Origin: Hyphomicrobiales bacterium
GTDB lineage: Bacteria; Pseudomonadota; Alphaproteobacteria; Rhizobiales; Kaistiaceae
DNA length: 64,000 nt
Direction of reading: 5' to 3'
Assembly: GCA_017305635.1 (NCBI GenBank)
Contig: JAFKKF010000010.1
Location: forward strand, 310,001 to 374,000
Part shown: positions 44,804 to 56,020 of the stretch, piece after piece
Numbering within the stretch: the stretch's first letter is position 1
Layout: every line of letters begins with the position of its first letter
Program-made: the position numbers and the translations under genes
Notes under the pieces: generated by a model
Databases searched by the model: none
What the model was told of the DNA's origin: nothing
What the model saw: only the letters and a program-made list of their open reading frames with translations

Positions 44804-46939
44804 CTAGTGGTGCGCCAGCACCGCGAGCAGGAGGAGCGCCACGATGTTGGTGATCTTGATCATCGGGTTCACGGCCGGGCCGGCGGTGTCCTTGTAGGGA
44901 TCGCCGACGGTGTCGCCGGTGACCGAGGCCTTGTGGGCCTCGGAGCCCTTCAGGTGCTTGACGCCGTCCCTGTCGGTGAAGCCGTCCTCGAAGGACTTCT
45001 TGGCATTGTCCCAGGCACCGCCGCCCGAGGTCATCGAGATGGCGACGAAGAGGCCGTTGACGATGACGCCGAGGAGCGAGGCGCCGAGCGCAGCGAAAGC
45101 CGAGGCCTTGGAACCGGAGATCAGCAGCACGCCGAAATAGGCGACCAGCGGGGCGAGCACCGGGAGCAGCGAGGGGATGATCATCTCCTTGATCGCCGCG
45201 CGGGTGAGGATGTCCACCGCCTTGCCGTAGTCCGGCCGCTCGGTGCCCTGCATGATGCCCGGCTTCTCGCGGAACTGGCGACGAACCTCCTGGACGATCG
45301 AGCCGGCAGCGCGGCCGACGGCGGTCATCGCGATGCCGCCGAAGAGGTACGGGATGAGGCCGCCGAAGATCAGGCCGGCGACGACATAGGGGTTGGAGAG
45401 GTCGAACGAGACCGTGCCGATGTCCTTGAAGTAGGTGAACACGTCGCCGTGGCTGGCGAAGTAGGTCAGGTCGTTCGAATAGGCCGCGAAGAGCACCAGC
45501 GCGCCGAGGCCGGCCGAGCCGATGGCATAGCCCTTGGTGACGGCCTTGGTGGTGTTGCCGACGGCGTCGAGCGCGTCGGTGGTGTGGCGCACTTCCTTCG
45601 GCAGGCCCGACATCTCGGCGATGCCGCCGGCATTGTCGGTGACCGGACCGAAGGCGTCGAGCGCGACGATCATGCCGGCGAGGCCGAGCATGGTGGTGAC
45701 CGCAATCGCCGTCCCGAAGAGGCCGGCGAGCTGGTAGGTCGAGATGATGCCGGCGACGATGACGATGGCCGGCAGCGCCGTCGATTCCAGCGAGACCGCG
45801 AGGCCCTGGATGACGTTGGTGCCATGGCCGGTGACCGAGGCCTGGGCGATCGAGACCACCGGGCGCTTGCCGGTGCCGGTATAGTACTCGGTGATCCAGA
45901 CGATCAGCCCGGTGACGACGAGGCCGACGAGGCCGCAGATGAAGAGCGAGGTGCCGTTCACCGCGACGCCGTTGGCGGTGCCGATGTCGCCCCAGCCGAC
46001 GGTGAACTGGGTGGCGATGGCGAGGCCGACGATCGACAGGAGGCCGGTGACGATGAGGCCCTTGTAGAGGGCCCCCATGATCGACTGCGAGGCGCCGAGC
46101 TTGACGAAGAAGGTGCCGGCGATCGAGGTCAGGATGCACACGCCGCAAATGGCGAGCGGATAGAGCATGGCACTGTCGAGGACCGGCTGGCCGGCGAAGA
46201 AGATCGCCGCGAGCACCATGGTGGCGACGGTGGTCACCGCGTAGGTCTCGAAGAGGTCGGCGGCCATGCCGGCGCAGTCGCCGACATTGTCGCCAACGTT
46301 GTCCGCGATGGTCGCCGGGTTGCGGGGATCGTCCTCCGGAATGCCGGCCTCGACCTTGCCGACGAGGTCGCCGCCGACGTCCGCACCCTTGGTGAAGATG
46401 CCGCCGCCGAGACGGGCGAAGATCGAGATCAGCGAGGCGCCGAAGCCGAGCGAGACGAGCGAGTCGATGACGACGCGGTCGTTCGTCGCGTAGCCGGCGA
46501 CGCCGGTGAGGATCCAGTAGTAGACGGTGACGCCGAGGAGCGCGAGGCCGGCGACGAGAAGGCCGGTGATGGCGCCCGAGCGGAAGGCGATGGAGAGCCC
46601 GTCGGCAAGGCTCCTGGAGGAAGCCTGCGCCGTGCGCACGTTGGCGCGGACCGAGATCATCATGCCGATGATGCCGGCCGCGCCCGAGAGCACCGCGCCG
46701 ATCAGGAAGCCGATGGCGGCAGTGATCGAGAGCAGGACGGCGACGAGGATGAAGATCACCACGCCGACGATGGCGATGGTGGTGTACTGGCGGCGGAGGT
46801 AGGCGGTCGCGCCTTCGCGGATCGCCGCCGCGATCTCCTGCATCCGGGCGGAGCCGGCATCCGCGGCGAGCACCGCGCTGGTCGACCAGACGCCATAGGC
46901 GACCGACCCAAGGCCGCAAAGAATGATCAGGTAGATCAC
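44804..46939 (-). CDS. hppA: Membrane proton-translocating pyrophosphatase, K+-independent type
   Basis: This 711-residue protein has about 16 membrane helices and couples pyrophosphate hydrolysis to proton pumping across the inner membrane. The pyrophosphate-binding region [25 protein letters not shown] is intact, as are [18 protein letters not shown] and the C-terminal [15 protein letters not shown]. The lysine in [10 protein letters not shown], where K+-dependent enzymes carry alanine, indicates the K+-independent form. The start is GTG 46939. A 712-codon plus-strand frame over the same region is antisense. Confidence 0.95.
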   Translation of the reverse strand: MIYLIILCGLGSVAYGVWSTSAVLAADAGSARMQEIAAAIREGATAYLRRQYTTIAIVGVVIFILVAVLLSITAAIGFLIGAVLSGAAGIIGMMISVRANVRTAQASSRSLADGLSIAFRSGAITGLLVAGLALLGVTVYYWILTGVAGYATNDRVVIDSLVSLGFGASLISIFARLGGGIFTKGADVGGDLVGKVEAGIPEDDPRNPATIADNVGDNVGDCAGMAADLFETYAVTTVATMVLAAIFFAGQPVLDSAMLYPLAICGVCILTSIAGTFFVKLGASQSIMGALYKGLIVTGLLSIVGLAIATQFTVGWGDIGTANGVAVNGTSLFICGLVGLVVTGLIVWITEYYTGTGKRPVVSIAQASVTGHGTNVIQGLAVSLESTALPAIVIVAGIISTYQLAGLFGTAIAVTTMLGLAGMIVALDAFGPVTDNAGGIAEMSGLPKEVRHTTDALDAVGNTTKAVTKGYAIGSAGLGALVLFAAYSNDLTYFASHGDVFTYFKDIGTVSFDLSNPYVVAGLIFGGLIPYLFGGIAMTAVGRAAGSIVQEVRRQFREKPGIMQGTERPDYGKAVDILTRAAIKEMIIPSLLPVLAPLVAYFGVLLISGSKASAFAALGASLLGVIVNGLFVAISMTSGGGAWDNAKKSFEDGFTDRDGVKHLKGSEAHKASVTGDTVGDPYKDTAGPAVNPMIKITNIVALLLLAVLAHH

Positions 46940-47080
46940 GGCTAACCTCTCCGTCTCGCGGCCGCCCGAAGGACCGCAGGGGGCTCTGCCCCAGCCTCAG
47001 AAATTCAGGGAAAAGGCCACGCCGCCCATCGCCGCGGCCCCTTTCGGTGGGCGAGGGTATGGCCTGTCATCTTCGCGGCG

Positions 47081-48328
47081 TCAAGCCGTTCCGGGGCCGT
47101 TCCGAAGGCGCGAGAACCAGCTCGGCAGTAGGAGGAGGATGGCGATGGCGACCACCGGGAAAACGATCGAAACCAGCCATCCCCAGCCGATCGTGGCGAA
47201 GAGCGAGCCGGCAAGGAACGAGCCGAGCGCAGCCGTCCCGAAGACCAGCATGTCGTTGAAGCCCTGCACGCGGGTCTTTTCCTCGGGCCGGTAGGTCTCG
47301 GTCAGCATGGTGGTGCCGCCGATGAAGGTGAAGTTCCAGCCGATGCCGAGAAGGACCAGGGACGACCAGAAGTTGAGGACGTCGATACCGGCAAGCGCCA
47401 CCAGGGCGCAGGCCATCAGGAGCGCCAGGCCGATGGTGATGATCGTCTCCTTGCCGAAGCGCACGATCAGGGCGCCGGTGAAGAAGCTCGGCGCATACAT
47501 CCCGATGACGTGCCACTGGATGCCGAGCGCCGCGTCGTCCTCGCCGAGGCCGCAGCCGACCATGGCGAGCGGCGCCGCGGTCATCACCATGCTCATCAGC
47601 CCGAAGCCGGAAATGGCGCAGAACAGCGCCACCAGGAAGCGCGGCTGGCGGGCGATGACCGAGAGCGGCCGCCCCGCGGCAGTGTGGGTCTCGCCGCCGC
47701 GGGCAAGCCGCGCCGTGCCACCGAGCTGCGCCAGGATCAGGCCCGATATCACGGCCAGGACGGCGGCCGCGAGGAAGGCGCCGGCGAAGGGGATCGGCGA
47801 GAGCCAGTCGCGCGCGAGAATCACGGTCTGCGGGCCGAGGACCGCGGAGATGATGCCGCCGGTCAGCACCCAGGAGACGGCGCGGGCACGGAGCTCCGCG
47901 CTGCCCGAATCGGCCGCGGCGAAACGGAACTGCTGGGTGAAGGAATTGGCGAAGCCGATGCCGAAGAGCCCGGCCGTGAAGAGCCAGAACGAGCCGAGGA
48001 CGATCGCGCCCGCCGCGAGCAGGCACGCCGCGCAGGCGATGGCGGCGCCGCCGATGAAGCCGCGGCGCCGGCCGATGCGGCGCATGAGCTCCGCCGCGGG
48101 CATGGCGCCGGCGGCGGTGCCGAGGTTCATGGCGGTGATGGGGAGCGTCGCCAGGCTCTTGTCCTCGGCGAGCAGGTAGGCGCCGACGAGGCCGCCGACG
48201 GTGACCGCGATCGGCCCGAGCGAACCGCTCACCGCATTGGCCGCGGCGAGGATGATGGCGTTGCGGCGCGCGGCAGCCTCGACCACGACGGCCGAACCCG
48301 CTGCCTGGACGTCCGAGGTGGCATTCAC
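47081..48328 (-). CDS. MFS transporter
   Basis: This 415-residue protein has twelve predicted membrane helices and the MFS loop motif between helices 2 and 3 (AELMRRIGRRRGFIGG). The second half begins after a polar loop near residue 205 (RGGETHTAAGRP). The substrate is unknown; the overall pattern resembles uncharacterised MFS permeases of Hyphomicrobiales. It lies between hppA and pcm on the same strand, in the place where other members of the order often have a peptidoglycan peptidase, so this is a rearranged border. Confidence 0.85.
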   Translation of the reverse strand: MNATSDVQAAGSAVVVEAAARRNAIILAAANAVSGSLGPIAVTVGGLVGAYLLAEDKSLATLPITAMNLGTAAGAMPAAELMRRIGRRRGFIGGAAIACAACLLAAGAIVLGSFWLFTAGLFGIGFANSFTQQFRFAAADSGSAELRARAVSWVLTGGIISAVLGPQTVILARDWLSPIPFAGAFLAAAVLAVISGLILAQLGGTARLARGGETHTAAGRPLSVIARQPRFLVALFCAISGFGLMSMVMTAAPLAMVGCGLGEDDAALGIQWHVIGMYAPSFFTGALIVRFGKETIITIGLALLMACALVALAGIDVLNFWSSLVLLGIGWNFTFIGGTTMLTETYRPEEKTRVQGFNDMLVFGTAALGSFLAGSLFATIGWGWLVSIVFPVVAIAILLLLPSWFSRLRNGPGTA

Positions 48329-48514
48329 TGGAGGCGACTCCCGAGGAGAGAAGTGTGGCCGAAGGCGAACCGGTTCTCAATTGCCCGTCGCGCTGGCGGC
48401 GGAGGGTCTCGACGAGGTCCGCGCCTTCTCGCGTGGCCCTCCCCTATCCCATTCCCGGGGCGAAGGCGACGGGCGTGGTGCAGCTCCGCGCCGCGCCCGC
48501 ATGCCAGGGCCGGA

Positions 48515-49183
48515 TCAGAGGCGCGCGGCCTTGCCCGGAATGAGCGGTACGAAGCGCACGTCGGCGAGCTCGGTGATCGCCGGACCATTTTCGGTGCGCA
48601 CGATGCGGAGGAGCTTCTGGACGTCCTCCGCCGGCCCGACCGGCAGCACCATGACGCCACCGATGCGCAATTGCTTCAGCAGCACGTCCGGTATTTCCTC
48701 GCAGGCGGCGGTGACCATGATGCGGTCGAACGGCGCCTGCTCCGGCCAGCCCTTGGTGCCGTCGCCGACCAGGGTCGTGATGTTCCCGATGCGCAGCGTG
48801 CGGAAGCGGGACTCGGCAGCGGCGACCAGCGTGCGGAAGCGGTCGATCGTATAGACGCGCCGGGCGAGCCTAGCGAGGATCGCCGTCTGGTAGCCGGTGC
48901 CGGTGCCGATCTCGAGGACCTTGTCGCGCTCGCCGACATCGAGCGCCGCGGTCATCATGGCAACGATGAGCGGGGCCGAGATCGTCTGGCCGCAGTCGAT
49001 GGGCAGCGCGCGCTCGGCATAGGCATCGGCGCGGCTCTCGCCGGGCACGAAGACGTCGCGCGGGACGGCCTCGATCGCCGCGACCGTGCGGCGGTCGGAT
49101 ATGCCGGCTCGGCGCAGGCGCAGGACCAAATCCGCGACCCGGACGCGCCGCTCGTCCTCGTGACCGTCGACAGTGCCCACCAT
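48515..49183 (-). CDS. pcm: Protein-L-isoaspartate O-methyltransferase
   Basis: This 222-residue SAM-dependent enzyme repairs isoaspartyl residues in damaged proteins. Markers are RDVFVPG, the active-site region ALPIDCGQTISAPLIVAMM, and the SAM-binding motif VLEIGTGTGYQTAILA, with GDGTKGWPEQAPFDRIMVTAA. ATG 49183 is 13 bp after the surE stop, so the surE-pcm pair is in the usual arrangement. Confidence 0.94.
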   Translation of the reverse strand: MVGTVDGHEDERRVRVADLVLRLRRAGISDRRTVAAIEAVPRDVFVPGESRADAYAERALPIDCGQTISAPLIVAMMTAALDVGERDKVLEIGTGTGYQTAILARLARRVYTIDRFRTLVAAAESRFRTLRIGNITTLVGDGTKGWPEQAPFDRIMVTAACEEIPDVLLKQLRIGGVMVLPVGPAEDVQKLLRIVRTENGPAITELADVRFVPLIPGKAARL

Positions 49184-49196
49184 GATCGGCGATGTC

Positions 49197-49967
49197 TCAG
49201 CCGCGGCGGGCGAAATGATGGCGGAGGGGCTCGGCGAGGTCGTGGGCGGTGAGGTCCAGACGGAGCGCGGTGACCGAGATGAAGCCCGCCGACACCGCCT
49301 CGATGTCGCTGCCGGGCGGCACGGCGCCACCTTCGTTCTTGCGGTAGGCGAGCCAGAAATACTGGTTGCCGCGGCCGTCGAAGCGCTCCTCGGCGTGAAG
49401 GCCGTGGGCCATGCGTCCCTGCGTCGCGATCCTGACGCCCTCGACCTTGTCGGGCGTGCGGTTGGGGAAGTTGACGTTGTAGAGGATGTTGTCCGGGAAG
49501 CCGAAGTCGATCAGCGACCGGACGACCCGCGGCCCGTGCTCGACCGACGTCTCGTAGGGGATGCGGGCGCGCTCGCCGAGCGGATAGCCCTGGCTCAGCG
49601 CAATCGACGGGATGCCGAGCATGGTGCCCTCGATGGCGCCGGCAATGGTGCCCGAATAGGTGACGTCGTCGGCGATGTTGGTGCCCGAATTGACGCCGGA
49701 AAGGACGAGGTCCGGCTTGCCGTCGGCGAGGATGCGACGCAGCCCCATGATGACGCAGTCGCTCGGCGTGCCGCGCACGGCGAACTTCTTCTCGCCGACG
49801 TGGCGGAGACGGAGCGGGTCGTTCAGCGACAGCGAATGCGACAGGCCGCTCTGGTCGAGCTCGGGCGCGACGACCCAAACGTCGTCGGTCAGCGCATGCG
49901 CGATCTTCTCCAGCGCCACGAGGCCGGGAGCATGAATGCCGTCGTCATTGGTGAGGAGGATGCGCAT
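49197..49967 (-). CDS. surE: 5'-nucleotidase SurE
   Basis: This 256-residue metal-dependent phosphatase acts on nucleoside 5'-monophosphates and related substrates. The N-terminal LLTNDDGIHAPG carries the two metal-binding aspartates, and VLSGVNSGTNIADDVTYSGTIAGA contributes the conserved Asn/Ser ligands. A 29-bp-armed inverted repeat lies between it and serS upstream. Together with pcm it is thought to help stationary-phase survival. Confidence 0.95.
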   Translation of the reverse strand: MRILLTNDDGIHAPGLVALEKIAHALTDDVWVVAPELDQSGLSHSLSLNDPLRLRHVGEKKFAVRGTPSDCVIMGLRRILADGKPDLVLSGVNSGTNIADDVTYSGTIAGAIEGTMLGIPSIALSQGYPLGERARIPYETSVEHGPRVVRSLIDFGFPDNILYNVNFPNRTPDKVEGVRIATQGRMAHGLHAEERFDGRGNQYFWLAYRKNEGGAVPPGSDIEAVSAGFISVTALRLDLTAHDLAEPLRHHFARRG

Positions 49968-50001
49968 GCCGTGTAATCTTTCGTTTCCAAGCGTCTCTGT
50001 T

Positions 50002-50132
50002 CGTCATGGCCGGCCTTGTGCCGGCCATCCACGTCTCTCTCTTCTTCGCGCCTCCTGGGCCTCCTCCGGAAGGGCGGCGCGAGGCCCACCGGAAACAAGT
50101 CGGGGATGGCCGGCACAAGGCCGGCCATGACG
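50002..50132. repeat. Large inverted repeat between serS and surE
   Basis: Two perfect 29-bp arms (50002-50030 and 50104-50132) enclose 73 bp. Each arm is itself partly palindromic, built from GGCCGGC-type blocks. This is a typical repetitive intergenic element of the order. Transcripts reading from serS into surE would form a long hairpin here. Confidence 0.85.
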
Positions 50133-50141
50133 ACTATGGGG

Positions 50142-51563
<1,422 letters not shown>

Positions 51564-51684
51564 GGTGAGGAGTCTCTGTCGCGTTCGGCGGCGCCTTCTT
51601 ACAGGCAAAGCGGCTGGTCGCCAAACGCCGACGTCATGCTCCGGCCTGACGGAGGATGGCGCCCGAGATGGGACAGGCAGCAGG

Positions 51685-52491
51685 CTAGCTCGCCGGCTGC
51701 GCTTCCCGCGCCGCCTGCTCGATCGCCCGCTTCCGCTCGACGTATTTCACCGCCAGGATCGAGCCCTCGTAGAGAAGGATGGTCGGAATGGCGAGGCCGA
51801 ACTGGCTCATGATGTCGGGCGGCGTGAGGACCGCGGCGGCGATGAAGGCGAAGACGATGGCGTAGCGCCGCCAGGACTTGAGGCCGTCGCTGGTGATCAT
51901 GCCAACGCGCGCAAGGAGCGTCAGGATCACCGGCAGCTGGAAGACGACGCCGAAGGCGACGACCAGGCCCATGACCAGCGACAGGTACTCGTTGACCTTC
52001 GGCAGCAGCTCGATCGCCGCGACGCCGTCCCCGCCCTGCTGCTCGAGCGACAGGAAGAAGCGCATGGCGAGCGGCATCATCAGGAAGATCACCACCGCGC
52101 CGCCGATGGCGAAGAGCACCGGCGTGGCGATGAGGAAGGGCGTGAAGGCCTGGCGCTCGTGCTTGTAGAGGCCGGGAGCGACAAACTTGTAGAGCTGGAT
52201 CGCGATGACCGGGAAGGCGATGCAGAAGGCGCCGAAGAGCGAGACCTTCAGCTGCGTCAGAAAATATTCCTGCGGCGCCGTGTAGATCAGCTTCGGCACG
52301 TCGCCATGCGCGCTCGCCGCCCAGACGTAGGGGATGAGCAGGAAGTTGTAGATTTGCTTGGCGAAGAAAAAGCAGGCGACGAAGGCGATCAGCACCGCGA
52401 TCATGGCGCGGATCAGGCGCTGGCGGAGCTCGAGGAGGTGGGTGAGAAGTGGCGCCCGGCTCGCTTCGATTTCGTCTTCGGGATTGCTCAC
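51685..52491 (-). CDS. tatC: Twin-arginine translocase subunit TatC
   Basis: This 268-residue protein has six membrane helices and forms the receptor core for twin-arginine signal peptides. Markers are [16 protein letters not shown] at the N-terminus, [17 protein letters not shown], and [12 protein letters not shown]. The GTG-free ATG at 52491 overlaps the tatB stop by four bases. Its substrates in this window probably include the carbonic anhydrase at 15.6 kb. Confidence 0.95.
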   Translation of the reverse strand: MSNPEDEIEASRAPLLTHLLELRQRLIRAMIAVLIAFVACFFFAKQIYNFLLIPYVWAASAHGDVPKLIYTAPQEYFLTQLKVSLFGAFCIAFPVIAIQLYKFVAPGLYKHERQAFTPFLIATPVLFAIGGAVVIFLMMPLAMRFFLSLEQQGGDGVAAIELLPKVNEYLSLVMGLVVAFGVVFQLPVILTLLARVGMITSDGLKSWRRYAIVFAFIAAAVLTPPDIMSQFGLAIPTILLYEGSILAVKYVERKRAIEQAAREAQPAS

Positions 52492-52874
52492 GGCTTGGCC
52501 TCGCTCGCGATCGCGGGCGCTTCCACCGGAGCAGCAGCGGCAGCCGGCTCGGACGGCGGCAGCGGCTTCATGACGGGATCGGGCTCAGGCTTGTTCAATT
52601 CGGCGCGGATGCTCTGGTCGACCTTGGCGGTCTCGGCCTTGATGTCGGCGATCGGATCGACCTTGGCGAGGTCCTGGATGCTTTTCTTCACATCCTCGAG
52701 CTCGGCCTCGCGGATCGCCTCGTTGAACTGGCCCTGGAACTCCCGCGCCATGCGGCGCAGCTTGCCCGTGAACTGGCCGACCGTGCGCATGGCGCGCGGC
52801 AAGTCCTTCGGGCCGATGACGACTATCGCCACCACCGCGATCACGACCAGTTCAGTCCAGCCAATATCGAACAT
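52488..52874 (-). CDS. tatB: Twin-arginine translocase subunit TatB
   Basis: This 128-residue protein has a short N-terminal membrane helix ([23 protein letters not shown]), then an amphipathic helix ([21 protein letters not shown]) and a Pro/Ala-rich tail. The glutamate at residue 8 and FDIGWTEL start distinguish TatB from TatA. It assists TatC in signal-peptide recognition. It is in the tatA-tatB-tatC operon. Confidence 0.94.
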   Translation of the reverse strand: MFDIGWTELVVIAVVAIVVIGPKDLPRAMRTVGQFTGKLRRMAREFQGQFNEAIREAELEDVKKSIQDLAKVDPIADIKAETAKVDQSIRAELNKPEPDPVMKPLPPSEPAAAAAPVEAPAIASEAKP

Positions 52875-52922
52875 CCCGGACGCTTCCGGCCGACGACCGC
52901 CTCAGCGGCGCTAGGAGGCGGC

Positions 52923-53120
52923 TCAGGCCACCTTGTCTTCAGCCGAGCTCTTCTCGAGCGGCTTCGCCTGGGGCGTGTCGTCGTCGGCGAGCCCCTTCTT
53001 GAAGCTCTTGACGCCCTTCGCCACGTCACCCATCAGCTCGGAAATCTTGCCGCGCCCGCCGAAGAGGAGGGCAACGACGGCAATGACGATCAGCCAGTGC
53101 CAGAGGCTAAAGGAACCCAT
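52923..53120 (-). CDS. tatA: Twin-arginine translocase subunit TatA
   Basis: This 65-residue pore-forming subunit has the expected N-terminal helix ([18 protein letters not shown]), the hinge [22 protein letters not shown], and a short charged tail. It is first in the tat operon, 48 bp before tatB. A 164-bp gap to the upstream scpB stop may carry the operon promoter. Confidence 0.95.
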   Translation of the reverse strand: MGSFSLWHWLIVIAVVALLFGGRGKISELMGDVAKGVKSFKKGLADDDTPQAKPLEKSSAEDKVA

Positions 53121-53284
53121 CAGGCCTTACTCCACAGAATTGGTCTGCATCCCGACATATCCATGGAAGATATGTCCATCATGGGGCGAATATCGCAGAC
53201 CCGCCGCGCCGCCGCAACAAAGCATATGGGACGGATCGGCGCGGATGGCAAACGGCGATTGCCGCTTGCCGCATCGCAAAGCGC

Positions 53285-54136
53285 TCAGGTCCCCTCGCCC
53301 TCCGGCGCCCCATCGGGCTCCAGCGCCGCCTCGTCTTCGGCCTCTTCCGGCGCCTCGCCGGCCTCGGCCGCTTCGACGACGACCGTTTCCTCGATCGCCT
53401 CGATCGAGAGGACCACCGCTTCCACCTGCGGCGCTTCGCCCTCGCCGGAAAGCTCGGCGCGGAACTCGTCCTCGAGCGGGTCCTCGTCGGGGGCCAGCTC
53501 GGTCATGGAATGGGGCGTCGGCACCTCGAAATTGGCCGGTACGCGGGAATCGAGGAGCCCCGCGCCCTTCAGCTCCTCGACGCCCGGCAGGTCGCCGAGG
53601 GTGTCGAGGCCGAAATGGGCGAGGAAGGCATCGGTGACGCCATAGGTCACCGGACGGCCCGGCGCCTTGCGACGGCCGCGCATCCTGACCCAGCCGGTCT
53701 CGAGCAGCAGGTCGAGCGTCCCCTTCGACGTCGCGACGCCGCGGATCTCCTCGATCTCGGCGCGGGTGACGGGCTGGTGGTAGGCGATGATGGCGAGCGT
53801 CTCCAGCGCGGCGCGGGAGAGCTTCTTCTGCTCGACCGCCTCGCGGGCGAGCAGGAACGACAGGTCGCCCGCGGTGCGGAAGCACCACTTGCCCGCCACC
53901 TGGATGAGGTTCACGCCGCGCTCGTCATAGGCTTCCTGCAGCTCGCGGAGCAGACCCGCAACGTCGCTGCCATCCGGCAGGCGGGCGGCGAGCTCGTCGG
54001 CGGAAAGCGGCTCGGCCGAGGCGAAGAGGAGCGCCTCGATCATGCGCATGGCCTGGCGGCGCTCGGAGGGTGCCTGGCCTTCGGCGATCGCGTCATTGTC
54101 CACGGCAAGCGCCACCGCTGCGTTGTCTCTAGCCAT
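53285..54136 (-). CDS. scpB: Segregation and condensation protein B
   Basis: ScpB is a winged-helix subunit of the SMC-ScpAB condensin. The 283-residue protein has MIEALLFASAEPLSADELA, LSRAALETLAIIAYHQPVTRAEIEEIRG and the second winged-helix segment WVRMRGRRKAPGRPVTYG. The C-terminal 75 residues are acidic and low-complexity, beyond the usual ScpB length. It overlaps scpA by eight bases. Confidence 0.93.
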   Translation of the reverse strand: MARDNAAVALAVDNDAIAEGQAPSERRQAMRMIEALLFASAEPLSADELAARLPDGSDVAGLLRELQEAYDERGVNLIQVAGKWCFRTAGDLSFLLAREAVEQKKLSRAALETLAIIAYHQPVTRAEIEEIRGVATSKGTLDLLLETGWVRMRGRRKAPGRPVTYGVTDAFLAHFGLDTLGDLPGVEELKGAGLLDSRVPANFEVPTPHSMTELAPDEDPLEDEFRAELSGEGEAPQVEAVVLSIEAIEETVVVEAAEAGEAPEEAEDEAALEPDGAPEGEGT

Positions 54137-54953
54137 TTCCGGCCTCCTGCATCACAGGTGCGACCGGGGCACGGTCGCGGATATAGAGCGGAGCGAAGGG
54201 CTCCGTCTGGCGTAGCTCGATCTTCCCTTCGCGGACCAGCTCCAGCGTCGCGCCGAAGGAACTCGCGCGGAGCGACCGGCGCATCTCGGGCGCCGCCTGG
54301 TAGGACGCGAGGAAGGTTTCCAGCGGCGTCCATTCGGCCAGCTTGCCGATGAGGCGGGTCAGGATGTCGCGCGCATCGCTCAGCGACCAGACCTCGCGCG
54401 GCTTGTAGCGCACGACGGAAATCGCCTTCTCCTGCCGGCGGACGGCGTAGGCGGAAAGCAGGTCGTAAAGGGTCGCGGAATATTCGCTCTTGCGCACCGT
54501 GCGGATCGGCTCCGGGGCGCCGCGGGCGAAGACGTCGCGGCCGAGCCGGTTGCGGTTGGCGAGCCGGTTGGCGGCCTCGCGCATCGCTTCCAGCCGCCGC
54601 AGGCGGAAGGCGAGCTCGGCCGCCATCTCCTCGCCGGTCGGCTCGTCGCTCTTCTCCTCGGGCAGCAGGAGCCGCGACTTGAGGTAGGCGAGCCAGGCGG
54701 CCATGACGAGATAGTCGGCGGCGAGTTCCAGCCGCAGCGCGCGGATCTGCTCGATGAAGGCGAGGTATTGCTCGGCGAGCGCCAGGATCGAGATGCGCGT
54801 CAGGTCGACCTTCTGCGTCCGCGCCAGCGCGAGCAGCAGGTCGAGCGGACCTTCGAAACCGTCGACGTCGACGACCAGCGAAGGTTCGCTGGTGGCGCGG
54901 TCGGGAGTCTTGAACGTCTCCCACATCTCGTTCTGGTCGGGCGCGACGGTCAT
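54129..54953 (-). CDS. scpA: Segregation and condensation protein A
   Basis: ScpA is the kleisin of bacterial condensin. The 274-residue protein has FEGPLDLLLALARTQKVDLTRISI near the N-terminus and DYLVMAAWLAYLKSRLLLP, both family markers, with a C-terminal winged-helix region (SSFGATLELVREGKI). It lies 5 bp after nagZ and overlaps scpB. Confidence 0.94.
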   Translation of the reverse strand: MTVAPDQNEMWETFKTPDRATSEPSLVVDVDGFEGPLDLLLALARTQKVDLTRISILALAEQYLAFIEQIRALRLELAADYLVMAAWLAYLKSRLLLPEEKSDEPTGEEMAAELAFRLRRLEAMREAANRLANRNRLGRDVFARGAPEPIRTVRKSEYSATLYDLLSAYAVRRQEKAISVVRYKPREVWSLSDARDILTRLIGKLAEWTPLETFLASYQAAPEMRRSLRASSFGATLELVREGKIELRQTEPFAPLYIRDRAPVAPVMQEAGNG

Positions 54954-54958
54954 CGGGA

Positions 54959-55990
54959 TCAGGCCGCCGCCCGCCAGCCGACGGAATTGGCGAGCGCCAC
55001 GAGTTCCTCGCGGGCGGCCTTGCGATCGAGCGGTTCGGGCTTGCGGATCATGGACAGGGCGCGAGCGGCCCGCTCGCCGGATTCACCGGCGAGCGCCGCG
55101 CTGGCGTCGGCGACGGCCCGCATCTCCTCGATCCGACCGTTGCAGTGAAGCACGATATCGACGCCGGCGTCCCGGATCGCGCGCGCTCTCTCACCGTAAT
55201 CCCCAGAAAGCGCATTCATCGACACGTCGTCACTCAGGAGAAGGCCACGGAAACTGATTCGCCCCCGGATGATATCGCGGACGATGACGGGGGAAGTGGT
55301 CGCCGGCCTTTCCGGGTCAATTGTCCTGTAGACAACATGGGAGGTCATGCCGATCGGCAGGTCGGCGAGCGCCGCGAAGGGGGCGAAATCGGTGGCGACG
55401 AGGGTATCGAGGTCGGCATCCACCACCGGCAGGTGGTAGTGGCTGTCGACCACCGCGCGTCCGTGGCCGGGCATGTGCTTCATGGTCGGCAGGAGGCCGG
55501 CGGCCATCATGCCCTCCGCCATAGCCCGCCCGAGGGTCGCGACCCTCTGTGGGTCACCGCCGAAGGATCGGTTGCCGATGGCATCGGTGACGCCCGGAAC
55601 GGCCACGTCGAGGACCGGCACGCAGTCGATGCTGACACCGACATCGGCGAGGTCGGCGCCCATCAGGCGTCCCTGCAGCCAGGCGGCGCGGATCCCCTTC
55701 CCCTCGTCCTGCTCGGCGATCAGTCCGAAAGTGCGCCCCGGCGGATAGGGCGGCCAGTTGGGCGGCTGTAGCCGCTGCACGCGGCCGCCTTCCTGGTCGA
55801 TGAGGACCGGCGCGTCAGGCCGACCGACCGCCTCGCGGAAACCGGCGACGAGGTCGCGAATCTCGGCCGGCTCGCGGCAATTGCGCTTGAAGAGGATCAG
55901 GCCCCAGGGCTGCTCGTCCCGGAAGAGAGCGGCCTCCTCCGGTTCGAGGCGCGGCCCGGCGACGCCGGAGATGAAGGCCTTGACGACCAT
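54959..55990 (-). CDS. nagZ: Beta-N-acetylhexosaminidase
   Basis: NagZ removes N-acetylglucosamine from muropeptides in cytoplasmic peptidoglycan recycling. The 343-residue GH3 protein has LIDQEGGRVQRL, the catalytic loop TMKHMPGHGRAVVDSH, and the nucleophile aspartate in LLLSDDVSMNAL. Length is standard. It lies between the SPOR protein and scpA, as in related genomes. Confidence 0.94.
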   Translation of the reverse strand: MVVKAFISGVAGPRLEPEEAALFRDEQPWGLILFKRNCREPAEIRDLVAGFREAVGRPDAPVLIDQEGGRVQRLQPPNWPPYPPGRTFGLIAEQDEGKGIRAAWLQGRLMGADLADVGVSIDCVPVLDVAVPGVTDAIGNRSFGGDPQRVATLGRAMAEGMMAAGLLPTMKHMPGHGRAVVDSHYHLPVVDADLDTLVATDFAPFAALADLPIGMTSHVVYRTIDPERPATTSPVIVRDIIRGRISFRGLLLSDDVSMNALSGDYGERARAIRDAGVDIVLHCNGRIEEMRAVADASAALAGESGERAARALSMIRKPEPLDRKAAREELVALANSVGWRAAA

Positions 55991-56020
55991 GGCTGCCGGC
56001 GACCCGCCGGCCGCCGCTCC

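Noticed and set aside
44807-46945. A 712-codon plus-strand open frame opposite hppA
   Set aside because: Its translation is Asp/Glu/Arg/Gly-rich without hydrophobic cores, and the minus strand encodes a complete membrane pyrophosphatase. It is an antisense shadow of high-GC coding DNA.
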